Shown piece by piece: positions 34,157-42,330 of a DNA stretch of 43,704 bases. The stretch covers positions 1 to 43,704 of the forward strand of contig NZ_MVIM01000026.1 in the NCBI RefSeq assembly GCF_002086795.1, written 5' to 3'. Below the pieces are notes generated by a model. The model was not told where the DNA came from, searched no databases, and saw only the letters and a list, made by a program, of their open reading frames with translations. A program made the position numbers and the translations under genes. The DNA comes from Mycolicibacterium tusciae. Lineage in GTDB: Bacteria > Actinomycetota > Actinomycetes > Mycobacteriales > Mycobacteriaceae. Numbering within the stretch: the stretch's first letter is position 1; each line of letters starts with the position of its first letter.

Positions 34157-34843
34157 ATGAACGCAGCCGACCAAGACGACCGTGCCGTGGGTCGACTCAC
34201 CGTGACTGACCTCGCCGGTGTGGTCTATTCGTCGGGCAGAGTGTTCGACGGACTGTCCACCGGCCGGCTGGACACTGAGAACTTCCTGCGGACCGGCAGC
34301 CTTGACGGCGTGGCATCGCGCGCTGACCTGGCACTCCTGGAAGATCTACGCGATGCGGCCCAGTTCGTCATCGACCACGCCGCGCATCGAATCGACGCCG
34401 GATTCGTGCAGGCCATTAACGCCACCCTCACCCGCAGCGCAGCCCTGCATCCAGGACGGTTACGAACCCAGGAACAGGCCATCGGTGTCACTACGTCCTA
34501 CGGTCGCCACGCCCCCGACGCGCTCACCGAAGATCAGCTCCAAGTCTTGCTGGACAACGCGACCCGCAGCCCCGACGCCGAAGAAAACGCACTGGACTTG
34601 TTCGTGAACCTCGCTAAAGCGCAGCCGTTCGAGGACGGTAACAAACGCACGGCCGTGTTTGTCGCCAACAGCCTGCTCATCGGCGCCGATGCCGGTGTCT
34701 TGCTCACGATCCCGGTCGATGACAACGACCCAGGTGTAGCGAGAGCATTCAACGACCTCCTGGCCAGGGCCTACCTCTACAACGAACACGAGGCAGTGAA
34801 AACACTGCTACGCCGCGGTGGGCTCACCCAGATCAGCAGGTAA
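34157..34843 (+). CDS. Fic/Doc-family protein with Gln in place of the catalytic His
   Basis: 228 residues. Fic fold: helices to residue 150, then the motif A-Q-P-F-E-D-G-N-K-R-T-A (Q156 to about 165). Canonical Fic/Doc is H-P-F-x-D/E-G-N-x-R: here the catalytic His is Gln, everything else matches. The His is needed for AMP or phosphate transfer, so this protein may be inactive or do something else. The N-terminus (VYSSGRVFDGLSTG) resembles the place where class II Fic proteins carry an inhibitory helix. Leaderless start. Paired divergently with an RHH protein. Confidence 0.82.
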   Translation: MNAADQDDRAVGRLTVTDLAGVVYSSGRVFDGLSTGRLDTENFLRTGSLDGVASRADLALLEDLRDAAQFVIDHAAHRIDAGFVQAINATLTRSAALHPGRLRTQEQAIGVTTSYGRHAPDALTEDQLQVLLDNATRSPDAEENALDLFVNLAKAQPFEDGNKRTAVFVANSLLIGADAGVLLTIPVDDNDPGVARAFNDLLARAYLYNEHEAVKTLLRRGGLTQISR

Positions 34844-34923
34844 CCCCGCACAACGGTTCCTGCGCCATGCCTGGTACCGACACCGCGACTCAATACCCAA
34901 CGGATACAAGGAGACAGAGTGAC

Positions 34924-35319
34924 ATGGGAGCTGACGGAGCTACGTCACTGTGGACGTTCGAAATTGAAGGTCCAGGATACCCAGGCGGGTACTACACCCC
35001 GGCCGAGGAATGGGTGAAAGCCGAGTCCGCCGCCCGGTGGCTCGCGCTGGCACTTCACGACTTTGGCGCCATTGCAGGTGACCGCGAGAATGAAACCAAG
35101 CAACGCGCGCGTGAGTTTGCACCGCTGATCGAGCAGGTGACGACTACGCATTCATGGGTTGAGGGCGGCCACACGATAACGGTAATCAGAATGGATTCCT
35201 CAGCAAGCGACCCCAGCCGCATGGGAACGATGGCAGTCCGTCGGCGGATTCGTCAACGACAACGAGATCTGGCCAGCTCGGGAGGCGGCCCCGACGACAC
35301 CGCTACCGTTCATCCGTAA
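34924..35319 (+). CDS. Hypothetical protein
   Basis: 131 residues from ATG 34924, preceded by AAGGAGA; earlier in-frame starts lack that. The N-terminal half has a strand-rich start (LWTFEIEGPGYPGGYYTPAEEW) and helix AARWLALALHDFGAI. The end is charged and disordered with RRRIRQRQRDL. No family recognised. Confidence 0.58.
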   Translation: MGADGATSLWTFEIEGPGYPGGYYTPAEEWVKAESAARWLALALHDFGAIAGDRENETKQRAREFAPLIEQVTTTHSWVEGGHTITVIRMDSSASDPSRMGTMAVRRRIRQRQRDLASSGGGPDDTATVHP

Positions 35320-35352
35320 CACCTCGCAGCAGAGCAGAAGGGACAAAGTCAC

Positions 35353-35709
35353 ATGGACAATCAGAGCAGCAAACAACCGCACGTCGCCGGTGAAGTATTC
35401 GAGGCGCGGTCGCCTGTGGGTGCCGAGGCGGTGCGGGCGGCGTTGGCGGGTTCGTCGGTGTCTGAGTCGTATCAGAAGGCTGGGGTTACGTTGCCTCCTG
35501 CGGGGACTCCGGTGACGGAGCCGATCCCGCCGACGAAGTTGCAGGCCGGTGATGTCGGTATGTGGAAGGACCACCAGGTGATGGCCTTGGGCAACGGCAA
35601 GGTGCTGGTCTCAGGTCAGGAACAGCCGTTGGAGAGCGTCAGCTCAGGGCCTGACTTCCTGGGCTGGTTCGACCCCACCGCAACACAGAGGGGTGCCGAC
35701 AATGGCTAG
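35353..35709 (+). CDS. Possible ESX-associated small protein
   Basis: 118 residues. Disordered start, Ala/Val-rich helix (AEAVRAALAGSSVSESYQKAG), then a C-terminal beta segment LQAGDVGMWKDHQVMALGNGKVLVSGQ...DFLGWFDPT that recalls the ends of some mycobacterial ESX-associated proteins (G-D-V/I-x-x-W-x-x-H pattern of NlpC/P60-like folds without the catalytic Cys). Synonymous codons here are strongly G/T-ending, unlike neighbours but like the C-terminal part of the EspK-like gene. Overlaps the next gene. Role inferred only. Confidence 0.5.
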   Translation: MDNQSSKQPHVAGEVFEARSPVGAEAVRAALAGSSVSESYQKAGVTLPPAGTPVTEPIPPTKLQAGDVGMWKDHQVMALGNGKVLVSGQEQPLESVSSGPDFLGWFDPTATQRGADNG

Positions 35710-35968
35710 CAATCCGGTCACGCGTGGGCTGGATCAAGCGGAACGCTGGACGCAGCGTTGGATGTTTACCCGCATCGGAACGCTATTTCTCCTCGCGATG
35801 TGCACGGCATGGGCGATAGCGTTTGTAGGCACGCACAAGGGCGCCTGGAGCCCAGTGGTCATGATCGCTGCGACCGTTACCATGGTCGCATTTTTGTGGC
35901 TGTGCTCCTTGCGGCGCATCTGGCGCTCCATGCGCTGGAAGCCCGAGGCCCACGAACATCGATCGTAG
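35702..35968 (+). CDS. Small membrane protein
   Basis: 88 residues from ATG 35702 (GAGGGGTG upstream), overlapping the previous gene by 8 bases. Two TM helices (about 24-43, IGTLFLLAMCTAWAIAFVG, and 53-72, VVMIAATVTMVAFLWLC) separated by a short polar loop. Basic cytoplasmic end (RRIWRSMRWK). Likely partner of the preceding gene product. Confidence 0.6.
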   Translation: MASNPVTRGLDQAERWTQRWMFTRIGTLFLLAMCTAWAIAFVGTHKGAWSPVVMIAATVTMVAFLWLCSLRRIWRSMRWKPEAHEHRS

Positions 35969-36058
35969 GCCCGACCGTGCGGCCAGTTCCCTCAAAGGCG
36001 TCCTATGCCTAGATTCCATGTCGGGCAATCTCATCCGGCACGATAGCCAGGTTCCCGC

Positions 36059-37825
36059 ATGTCCCAACCCATAGTCGAAGACTCGACGCGACCGCTGGGC
36101 GAGCTCATTGAGGACTTCGACGTGATCGCTGACCAATTGATTCCCTACAGTCAGCTTCCACCACGCCTGGCCGCATACGCCAAGATGTATCCAACGTGGC
36201 GTGATATCGGTGCTCACACCGTCAAACACCTTGCTGCGCAACCGGCCATCGGGGCCAGTGCTCTCGACGCGATCGTCGGCGCTGCCCGCCGCGCGATTCG
36301 CAGCGCAACAGCCGGCCACCCCGATACCGCCCCTGGTGCGGCGGCCAAGCTGCTTGACCAACTTGACCCCGAGACCCGCACCATCGTCGCTACCCGCGTC
36401 ACTCCACTCGATCCACAGTCGACCGGGCAGGTGGCAGCGATGCTGGGCTGCGCCAAAGCCAGCGTCTCCCGACGGACTCGGCGGGCCGAACGCAAACTCA
36501 CCGGACTCCTTGAGCACGCCGAACACGAACCCCTGCACCGCCACGCGCAGCTGCTCGCCCAGCGACTTGGCCCCTATGTGCCCGCCCACCTGGCCACCAA
36601 GGAACTTGGCCAGTCAGACCAGTCACTTGCGTCCGACACCACAGCGCTGCTGCTGTACGTCGCCGGACCGTACCGCCGCCATCGCCAATGGCTGGAGAAC
36701 ACCGGACTTTGCGGCCGTGAAACCATTGATCGCGTTGCCGCGCAAGCCCTTACAACAGGTGCAGGCGCGCTGCGGACTACCGAACTGACCGCCATCTTGC
36801 AGGCCGCGGGGATGCACCCTGACGCGATCGACGCCTACCTCGATGAGACCTACCTCCACACCACCATCGCTGGCCGACGCATCACCCACACCGCAGAGAC
36901 CACGGCCAAGATGGCGGCGGCGGTACTGCACGCACACCAACGGCCACTCACCGTCGATGAGCTCCGCGCTGATATCGGCATTCCCGCCTCGCCCGGCTCG
37001 GTGACAACCGTGCTCTCGGCCCACAAGGAATTCGCGCGGGCCAGCCGCACCACCTGGGCGCTGCGCGCATGGGAGCTACCCCAGTACACCAGCATCAACG
37101 AAGCCATCGCGAGATACATCGATGACCATGGCGGGCACGTCCCCACCACCGAGCTACTCAATGACCTCCAGGCCGCATACCCCGACATCAGCGCACGATC
37201 CCTGCGCACCTACCTCGCCACACCCCGATACATCACCCGAGACGGCTACAGCCGCCGCCGCACCGCCGACGACCCTGCCCCATCCAGCAGACCCCTCAAC
37301 CAGGCCCGGGGCGTGTACCGCACCAACACTCAAGTCATCCGGCTTGCACTACCGGTCACCACCGATCTACAACGGGGGTCTGGCCGCGGTATTGCCGTGT
37401 CCGTCGCGCGGGCCGCGCACATCACTCTCGGCGGGCACCAGACTTTCACCAATCCACGCCATAGCCCGATCACCGTCACCTGGGTTACCAACGCGAGCAA
37501 CAACGCACGCATCGGCTCGCTCCGCACCCACGCCCACGAGCTGAACGCCACGCTCGGGGACACACTGATCATCACCTTCAACACTCACCGCCGCACATAC
37601 TCGATTGCCACACTCGATCCGACAGCACCGGCCACCGAACAGATCGCTCAACTCACCGGGCGCGATCCCCGAGACCCCAACGCTGCCATGTCCGCCGCAC
37701 TGGATAACCCGCAAGCAAGCCCTGAGCACATCCTTCGCCGACGCGGCGACGGCGACGTTGCCGATCTACTCAAGCGGGCATGCGCGGAAGCCAGCACTGC
37801 CGCGCACCGAACCGAGCACTCATGA
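36059..37825 (+). CDS. Sigma-like HTH protein with HARE-HTH-type repeat
   Basis: 588 residues. N-terminal helical region, then LDPQSTGQVAAMLGCAKASVSRRTRRAERKL (about 116-148), a sigma-70 region 4-type HTH. Two winged modules follow: LTVDELRADIGIPASPGSVTTVLSAHKEFARA and YTSINEAIARYIDDHGGHVPTTELLNDL, with S-A-R-S-L-R-T-Y-L, in the style of HARE-HTH domains that bind DNA or RNA polymerase. The last 200 residues are strand-rich and unrecognised. Likely a plasmid transcription regulator or sigma-like factor. It overlaps a membrane protein gene (ATGA). Confidence 0.65.
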   Translation: MSQPIVEDSTRPLGELIEDFDVIADQLIPYSQLPPRLAAYAKMYPTWRDIGAHTVKHLAAQPAIGASALDAIVGAARRAIRSATAGHPDTAPGAAAKLLDQLDPETRTIVATRVTPLDPQSTGQVAAMLGCAKASVSRRTRRAERKLTGLLEHAEHEPLHRHAQLLAQRLGPYVPAHLATKELGQSDQSLASDTTALLLYVAGPYRRHRQWLENTGLCGRETIDRVAAQALTTGAGALRTTELTAILQAAGMHPDAIDAYLDETYLHTTIAGRRITHTAETTAKMAAAVLHAHQRPLTVDELRADIGIPASPGSVTTVLSAHKEFARASRTTWALRAWELPQYTSINEAIARYIDDHGGHVPTTELLNDLQAAYPDISARSLRTYLATPRYITRDGYSRRRTADDPAPSSRPLNQARGVYRTNTQVIRLALPVTTDLQRGSGRGIAVSVARAAHITLGGHQTFTNPRHSPITVTWVTNASNNARIGSLRTHAHELNATLGDTLIITFNTHRRTYSIATLDPTAPATEQIAQLTGRDPRDPNAAMSAALDNPQASPEHILRRRGDGDVADLLKRACAEASTAAHRTEHS

Positions 37826-38616
37826 CACCAACTTCCGACGACGCGCCCACTGGTCCCCTTCCCGAACTCAGCCAGTTCTTCACCTGGTCTGCTGCCGACG
37901 ACCCACACCCGTACCCGCCGCCGGCCACTGACCTCGGCGTGAGCGCTGCCGCCCACGGCACATCCGTCAGCGCCCAGGACTCACATCTGGGCGCGAGCTT
38001 CGACCACACGATCGCTATCACCCCGAACCGACGCCAACCGCGTATGCAACGACCTCTGGTTATCCTGTGGTCGATCTTTGCCGTTGTTGCGACCATCGCG
38101 GTCGTGCTGTGGGTGATCCTTCTATGGCCATCACCAGCACCGCCGCAGACCACCAGCGCCCCGGACACCGCCACCGACACCACGACGGTCGCTGTGGAAC
38201 TCCTGCGCCGCAACCTGCCACCTGGATATCGACCATCCGACTGCACTCCCACCGTGGAGCCCGCGCCAACCCTGGCTGGCCTGCGCTGCGGACCACACCC
38301 CGCCATCGCCGAGGCCACCACCGCGCACTACACGCTCTATGACGCCACGACAGACCTCGATGCCGCGTTCGCCGAAGTCACCTCCTCCACCACCGCGAAG
38401 GTTTGCCCAGGTGGCTACCAGTCCCCGGGCGCGTGGCGTCGTAACGCCAGCCCCGAACGTGTCGCCGGAACCCTGCTGTGTGGCACCAACCCTGCCGGTC
38501 AACCCATGGTCGCCTGGACCACCGCATCGACACTCGTGCTGGCGACGATCCACGCCGACACACCGCAAACACCCACTCTGGAACAGCTTTATACCTGGTG
38601 GTCAAGCCACTCCTGA
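37822..38616 (+). CDS. Membrane protein with extracytoplasmic kinase-sensor-like domain
   Basis: 264 residues from ATG 37822, overlapping the preceding TGA. Residues 1-75 disordered; one TM helix (about 80-102, LVILWSIFAVVATIAVVLWVILL); the outer part has VELLRRNLPPGYRPSDCTP, RCGPHPAIAEATTAHYTLYD, VCPGGYQSPGAWRRN and ends in QLYTWWSSH. This order of motifs is shared, as I recall, with outer domains of mycobacterial Ser/Thr kinases and related proteins, but no kinase domain is present. Four Cys could form two disulfides. Confidence 0.62.
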   Translation: MTPTSDDAPTGPLPELSQFFTWSAADDPHPYPPPATDLGVSAAAHGTSVSAQDSHLGASFDHTIAITPNRRQPRMQRPLVILWSIFAVVATIAVVLWVILLWPSPAPPQTTSAPDTATDTTTVAVELLRRNLPPGYRPSDCTPTVEPAPTLAGLRCGPHPAIAEATTAHYTLYDATTDLDAAFAEVTSSTTAKVCPGGYQSPGAWRRNASPERVAGTLLCGTNPAGQPMVAWTTASTLVLATIHADTPQTPTLEQLYTWWSSHS

Positions 38617-38636
38617 CCAGGCGCGGGATCACCCAC

Positions 38637-39047
38637 TCAGACCCGAGGTGGCACCTGCGTCGCGTCGTCCAACAGTCCGCAGCCCAGGTAACCGACCTGC
38701 GCGGCGTTGAAAACCCCCGACTCGCCCAGAACGGGGTCGAGGACCGCCCCAGCGTGCACTGCAAGGTTCTGAATCCCGGCCTGTAGAACCTGATTACTCG
38801 CCGCTGGAGTCACCACCAGTGCGCTCACGCGCAACGAAGTACCATCCTCGGACAAGAGGGCATCACTGATATGGCGCCGCTCCGTGGAGTCATCCAGCCG
38901 GCACCACACCTCAGCCGTTACCCGGCAGAACCAAAACCGACCCGGCATATCTGAGCGCAACCGTCCGGCCACCGACAGCTCCAGCGGCAGGCGTGCAGCA
39001 ATATCCGTATGGGGAAATCCCCGCAGACTATGAAGCACCAGGGCCAC
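38637..39047 (-). CDS. Hypothetical protein
   Basis: 136 residues, GTG at 39047 with GGAGGT 11 bases upstream. Mixed helix/strand; contains ELSVAGRLRSDMPG and VGYLGCGLLDD. The only minus-strand gene in this part of the window. No motif recognised. It is convergent with the membrane protein gene. Confidence 0.52.
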   Translation of the reverse strand: MALVLHSLRGFPHTDIAARLPLELSVAGRLRSDMPGRFWFCRVTAEVWCRLDDSTERRHISDALLSEDGTSLRVSALVVTPAASNQVLQAGIQNLAVHAGAVLDPVLGESGVFNAAQVGYLGCGLLDDATQVPPRV

Positions 39048-39175
39048 GCACCGAGCATACCTCCTGCAACCGTCACCGGGCTGGAGTCGGCCGCAAACGA
39101 ATCAGCCCCCGAACCCGTTCTCTTGCTGCGTCATTCGACATGATGTCGCGAAACCGTTCACACAGCCCGTATTTA

Positions 39176-39193
39176 TCGACTACACTAATTGTT
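39176..39193 (+). promoter_or_regulatory. Leaderless promoter, same box as the Fic gene
   Basis: TCGACTACACTAA followed by five bases and the ATG at 39194. TACACT stands 7 bases before the ATG, identical in box and spacing to 34139-34157. Confidence 0.62.
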
Positions 39194-39547
39194 ATGAGTT
39201 CATTGGATATGACAGTCCTGCAATTGATTTCACACGATCAAGCCGACGACTGGGCCGGTTCCCGGCTCACGTCAAGTCAGCTCGAACGCCTTTCCGCGGC
39301 CATCCCGCATTCATCGATACCCGATGCCATAGCAACGATCATCGACGGATTCGACATCAGCGACGACGACGCTGCGTGCCGCGACCCGTTCGATGAAGGC
39401 TGTCGCGAATCCCTTGACGACGGGCAGGGCTGGGCCGGGTGCTGCGGCGGGTGCGCAGACCGCATGGAGGGGTTGCACGCCGGAAGCGAGTGGGGTGATG
39501 ACTGCCAGCCATCCGAAGACCACCGCGGGTGCATCACGTGTCGCTGA
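39194..39547 (+). CDS. Acidic Cys-rich C-terminus protein
   Basis: 117 residues from ATG 39194 (a longer frame from 38993 runs through the opposite-strand gene and the promoter). The first 60 residues are helical and amphipathic (LQLISHDQADDWAGSRLTSSQL). The rest is acidic with CRDPFDEGCRESL, GWAGCCGGCADRM and CQPSEDHRGCITC: eight Cys, a likely metal or disulfide cluster. No family recognised. Confidence 0.58.
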   Translation: MSSLDMTVLQLISHDQADDWAGSRLTSSQLERLSAAIPHSSIPDAIATIIDGFDISDDDAACRDPFDEGCRESLDDGQGWAGCCGGCADRMEGLHAGSEWGDDCQPSEDHRGCITCR

Positions 39548-39602
39548 AAAGCCCGCGCTCAACGAGATACCGCCCGCCGCGACAACAGTACTAGGAGACA
39601 CC

Positions 39603-40232
39603 ATGATTGACCGCTCTGCCTATCCATTGGAATCCGTCGTCAGAAACGGTCACCATGCCCTCATGACCGCCCGATCTGCCTCCGGCCGCGCACTTGCTGC
39701 ACTCCTGGGCGCGGCCGCGATAGTGCTCGCTGGATGTCACAGCCCTTCATCGTGGACGGCGCACACTGCCACTACCGCCACTTATCCGCCGATGCCGGCC
39801 ACGGATGTGATCGACGGTCCGTTTCCTGTGGTACGCGTTATCGACGGCGATACGATCGTGGTCGAAATCGACGGTACGCCAACGACTATCCGCATGATCG
39901 GCGTCGACACACCCGAACTCCTTGACCCGCGAAAGCCGGTTCAGTGTTTCTCGCGTGAGGCATCCGAGTACACCAAGTCCCTGCTCACTGGCCAGTCGGT
40001 CTACCTGGAATACGACCCCACCCAAGACCGTATCGACCGCTACGGGCGCGGCCTGGCGTATGTCTGGACGACCGCCGAGCGACTTGTCAATCTCGACCTC
40101 ATCGCCGAGGGCTACGCCAACGAATACACGTACAGGACACCCCACCGCTACCAGGCGGAACTTCGAGCGGCCGAAAGCGCCGCTGCCGATGAATCCCGTG
40201 GACTGTGGTCACCTGAGACCTGCCCAGCGTGA
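39603..40232 (+). CDS. Thermonuclease-like lipoprotein (SNase fold)
   Basis: 209 residues from ATG 39603 (AGGAGA upstream; ATG 39663 would give a more usual signal length). The signal region ends in a lipobox LAGC, so it is lipid-anchored outside the membrane. SNase fold: VVRVIDGDTIVVEIDGTPTTIRMIGVDTPE, then EYDPTQDRIDRYGRGLAYV, with the Asp, Arg and Glu of staphylococcal nuclease in place. It would cut DNA or RNA in the envelope space, as cell-surface nucleases on conjugative elements may do. Apparently intact. Confidence 0.8.
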   Translation: MIDRSAYPLESVVRNGHHALMTARSASGRALAALLGAAAIVLAGCHSPSSWTAHTATTATYPPMPATDVIDGPFPVVRVIDGDTIVVEIDGTPTTIRMIGVDTPELLDPRKPVQCFSREASEYTKSLLTGQSVYLEYDPTQDRIDRYGRGLAYVWTTAERLVNLDLIAEGYANEYTYRTPHRYQAELRAAESAAADESRGLWSPETCPA

Positions 40233-40276
40233 TCATCACCAAACGCCGCGCACCAACCCAACATGGGTGGTTATAC

Positions 40277-40305
40277 ACCGCCACTGGCGGTAGGCTATAG
40301 CCAAC
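40277..40305 (+). promoter_or_regulatory. Promoter with dyad and TATAGCCAAC box
   Basis: ACCGCCA-C-TGGCGGT (40277-40291) is followed by TATAGCCAAC (40296-40305). The same TATAGCCAAC occurs at 41885-41894, also right after a palindrome. Confidence 0.52.
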
Positions 40306-40329
40306 AAATATGGAATGGAGGCTTTTGAT

Positions 40330-40530
40330 GTGTATCGACCAGCCAGCATCCGCCGCGACATGACGTATACCTCCGAACCCGAATGGCATCTGCCTCCGTG
40401 GACCGACGACGAAGTCGCGAACATCAACGACTACCAGCGGTCTGGAGAGATGCACCCGCTCACCTGCGGATGCGACCCGGCCATCTCCGCATCGAACACC
40501 GAACCCCACCAAGATGATTGGGACTTCTGA
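40330..40530 (+). CDS. Small hypothetical protein
   Basis: 66 residues from GTG 40330, preceded at 8-base spacing by ATGGAGG; ATG 40315 in frame is the alternative. Acidic, with E-W-H-L-P-P-W-T-D-D-E and a single C-G-C pair (LTCGCDP). No motif recognised. Expressed from the promoter at 40277-40305. Confidence 0.48.
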   Translation: MYRPASIRRDMTYTSEPEWHLPPWTDDEVANINDYQRSGEMHPLTCGCDPAISASNTEPHQDDWDF

Positions 40531-40704
40531 TGCGTGTACAACTGGGTGATTGGTGGACCCGAGACGAAGCTGGAAAGACAACAGCCCAAGTAAGGGAAGG
40601 CCGTGGCTCACGCACGCACTCTGGTAGCCTTTCGCCCTCCACCGCGCGTATGCTGTCGGCAAGAAGTCGCGGCGTCATCACCGCGAGTGAAAGGACCACA
40701 GCCG

Positions 40705-41043
40705 ATGTCTCCTACCCAGGCCAGCACCACCGCCGAGGAACGCAAACGCGCCGGCGTGGTCGCACGTGAACTGCAAGCTCAAGCCGACCGCGCGCTCCTG
40801 GCGCGCATCATGCCCGTGGTCGGCCGCAACATCGCACAGCGGCGAGAGACACTCGGTCTGTCCCAGCGCGCCCTCAGTGAGCAGGCCAGCGTTGATCGCA
40901 TTTTCCTGCGCGGCGTGGAAGCCGGCGAACGCACTCCCACCGTGGTGTTTCTGGCCAAGATCGCACCGGCCCTGCAGACCACCGTGGCTGCATTAACCAG
41001 GGGCATCGAGCAAGCGATGGCCATGCCGTCCCAGGACTCTTGA
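40705..41043 (+). CDS. XRE-type transcription regulator
   Basis: 112 residues from ATG 40705 (GAAAGGA upstream); the frame extends to 40603 without support. Helical start, then HTH: VGRNIAQRRETLGLSQRALSEQASVDRIFLRGVEAGERTPTVVFLAKIAPAL, a full XRE/Cro-CI domain. Short acidic end. Typical plasmid repressor. Its targets may include the TATAGCCAAC promoters next to it. Confidence 0.82.
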   Translation: MSPTQASTTAEERKRAGVVARELQAQADRALLARIMPVVGRNIAQRRETLGLSQRALSEQASVDRIFLRGVEAGERTPTVVFLAKIAPALQTTVAALTRGIEQAMAMPSQDS

Positions 41044-41091
41044 CTTCGCCCCAGCGCGGTCGCGGTCCCCGAACGAAACGGTAGTAACAAC

Positions 41092-41514
41092 ATGGACCCG
41101 TTCGACTCCCCGCCAGACCGCAGCGCTCAGGTACCCGCCAGCTCTCCCCCCTACGTGGCGGCCGTGCGGCCCTTCCACGCGGTCAGCGCCGACGACAACC
41201 ACCCCGTTGCCCGAGTGCGCCTCACCAACGGCCTGACCTACCTCAGCTGGCACCACGTCCGCCACGATGACCTGGCCGCCGTCACCCACCGGCCAGTGAC
41301 CTACTGGCTTCACATCGACCACCACGCCCGTGGCGTTGTAGCCCGCATCCGCGAACTGACCGCCACTGGAGCGCTGCCCCAGGTCGTGTGCTTCACCGAA
41401 CTGCGCCACCACATCGACCCCAACAGCGGATGGACCCCGGCTATCGCCGCCCTCTCACCCGAGGATTGGACCGCCGTGCAGCACCGCGTCACCGACATCC
41501 TGCGCAGCGGCTAG
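41092..41514 (+). CDS. Hypothetical protein
   Basis: 140 residues, 48 bases after the XRE gene. Disordered Pro-rich start, then a compact alpha/beta domain with VRLTNGLTYLSWHHVRHDDL and HIDHHARGVVARI. His-rich. No motif recognised; perhaps in the XRE transcript. Confidence 0.58.
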   Translation: MDPFDSPPDRSAQVPASSPPYVAAVRPFHAVSADDNHPVARVRLTNGLTYLSWHHVRHDDLAAVTHRPVTYWLHIDHHARGVVARIRELTATGALPQVVCFTELRHHIDPNSGWTPAIAALSPEDWTAVQHRVTDILRSG

Positions 41515-41571
41515 CTCGCTAGGTCGGAAGCGGGCGCAGTGTCCTCTCTGGTGCCTATCGGACCCAACCCA

Positions 41572-41829
41572 TCAGTCCGCCCCGCATTCATGGCAGCAGG
41601 CATACCCACAGTCGTCCATCCACGCGCAACCGGGGACATGTCCGCACGCGTAGCAGGGCTTGTGCCAGGTGCTCTCGTCGGTTGGGTCGCATGTCGCGTT
41701 CGCGCAGCGGCTGCACATGTTGAGCGCGCCTGTCCCCTGCTGCGCTTCGCACGCCGAGCAGGGCGCACCAACACTCATGGGCTGATTCACCTCAGGAAGG
41801 TCCAATTTCAGTGGCTCACTGGTTGACAT
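41572..41829 (-). CDS. Cys-rich putative metal-binding protein
   Basis: 85 residues from ATG 41829 (AGAAAGGTG upstream). Twelve cysteines after residue 25 in CxxC pairs (CSAC, CSRC, CYAC, CCHEC) with intervening C and H: room for two or three zinc sites. Little else in the protein. May bind DNA, RNA or protein. Divergent from the small gene at 41946; a palindrome sits in the shared spacer. Confidence 0.6.
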   Translation of the reverse strand: MSTSEPLKLDLPEVNQPMSVGAPCSACEAQQGTGALNMCSRCANATCDPTDESTWHKPCYACGHVPGCAWMDDCGYACCHECGAD

Positions 41830-41867
41830 ACGAGGCGACACCTTTCTAGGGAGTGGTGGTCATAGCC

Positions 41868-41894
41868 TACCATCGATGGTATGTTATAGCCAAC
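41868..41894. promoter_or_regulatory. Palindrome between divergent genes with TATAGCCAAC box
   Basis: TACCATCGATGGTA (41868-41881) is a perfect 14-bp palindrome, followed by TATAGCCAAC (41885-41894, probable -10 TATAGC). On the minus strand TAGGCT just left of the palindrome is a possible -10 for the Cys-rich gene. One repressor could control both. Confidence 0.55.
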
Positions 41895-41945
41895 CGCTAT
41901 GTGCGGTCACCAGGTCCCCCTCCCACGCGAAAGGCGCTATCTCCC

Positions 41946-42089
41946 ATGGACACATACCCGTCCGCTGACTCCCCGATCGACTACACCCTCAGTGACGAGC
42001 ACCCCGACTCGCCTATCGACTACGCCTTAACCCCGGCAGGCCTACGGGCAGCGATCCGCCCCGCAGTCGGACACCACCGGCTGTTCTGA
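41946..42089 (+). CDS. Small repeat-containing protein
   Basis: 47 residues from ATG 41946 (GAAAGGCG upstream). Contains an internal repeat, SPIDYTLSDEHPD and SPIDYALTP. Acidic first half, basic end. The DNA repeats ATCGACTAC here are coding. No family recognised. Confidence 0.48.
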   Translation: MDTYPSADSPIDYTLSDEHPDSPIDYALTPAGLRAAIRPAVGHHRLF

Positions 42090-42114
42090 CCCCGACCGAA
42101 CTGGAGAATCTACA

Positions 42115-42330
42115 ATGACTGTCATGAGCCAGCTCCAGCGCCGACCGGTGTCCTACACACCCGAGGAAGCGTCGTCTCTGGCGATCGCGGCCGCCGGCCT
42201 CGCGGGCTTCCCCGACAGCGACTCGGTTCGTGAACTCCTGGCCCGTATGGACAGTGGCGAACTTGACGAGGAGCAGGCTGCCGCAGAGGTGGTCGCGCGC
42301 TTCACCCAGCCGGGATTCTGTGAGAGGTGA
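42115..42330 (+). CDS. VbhA-like antitoxin of a Fic module
   Basis: 71 residues, ending in a GTGA overlap with the Fic gene. Position and size match VbhA-type antitoxins. ASSLAIAAAGLAGFPDSDSVRELLARMDSGELDEEQAAAEVVARF is two helices with the D/S-G-E-L-D-E-E-Q pattern of that family. The inhibitory glutamate in S/T-x-x-x-E-G/N is not visible: the equivalent stretch reads A-A-A-G-L-A-G. So inhibition may work differently. Confidence 0.66.
   Translation: MTVMSQLQRRPVSYTPEEASSLAIAAAGLAGFPDSDSVRELLARMDSGELDEEQAAAEVVARFTQPGFCER

Noticed and set aside
40530..40769. 79-residue frame beginning MRVQLGDWWTRDEAGK
   Set aside because: First part looks plausible and overlaps the previous stop, but it soon becomes R/S/T-rich and overlaps the XRE gene; not strong enough to call.
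41899..42030. Frame from ATG 41899 directly after TATAGCCAAC
   Set aside because: Thr/Pro/Ser/Arg-rich product; the 41946 start in another frame has a ribosome site and better protein character.
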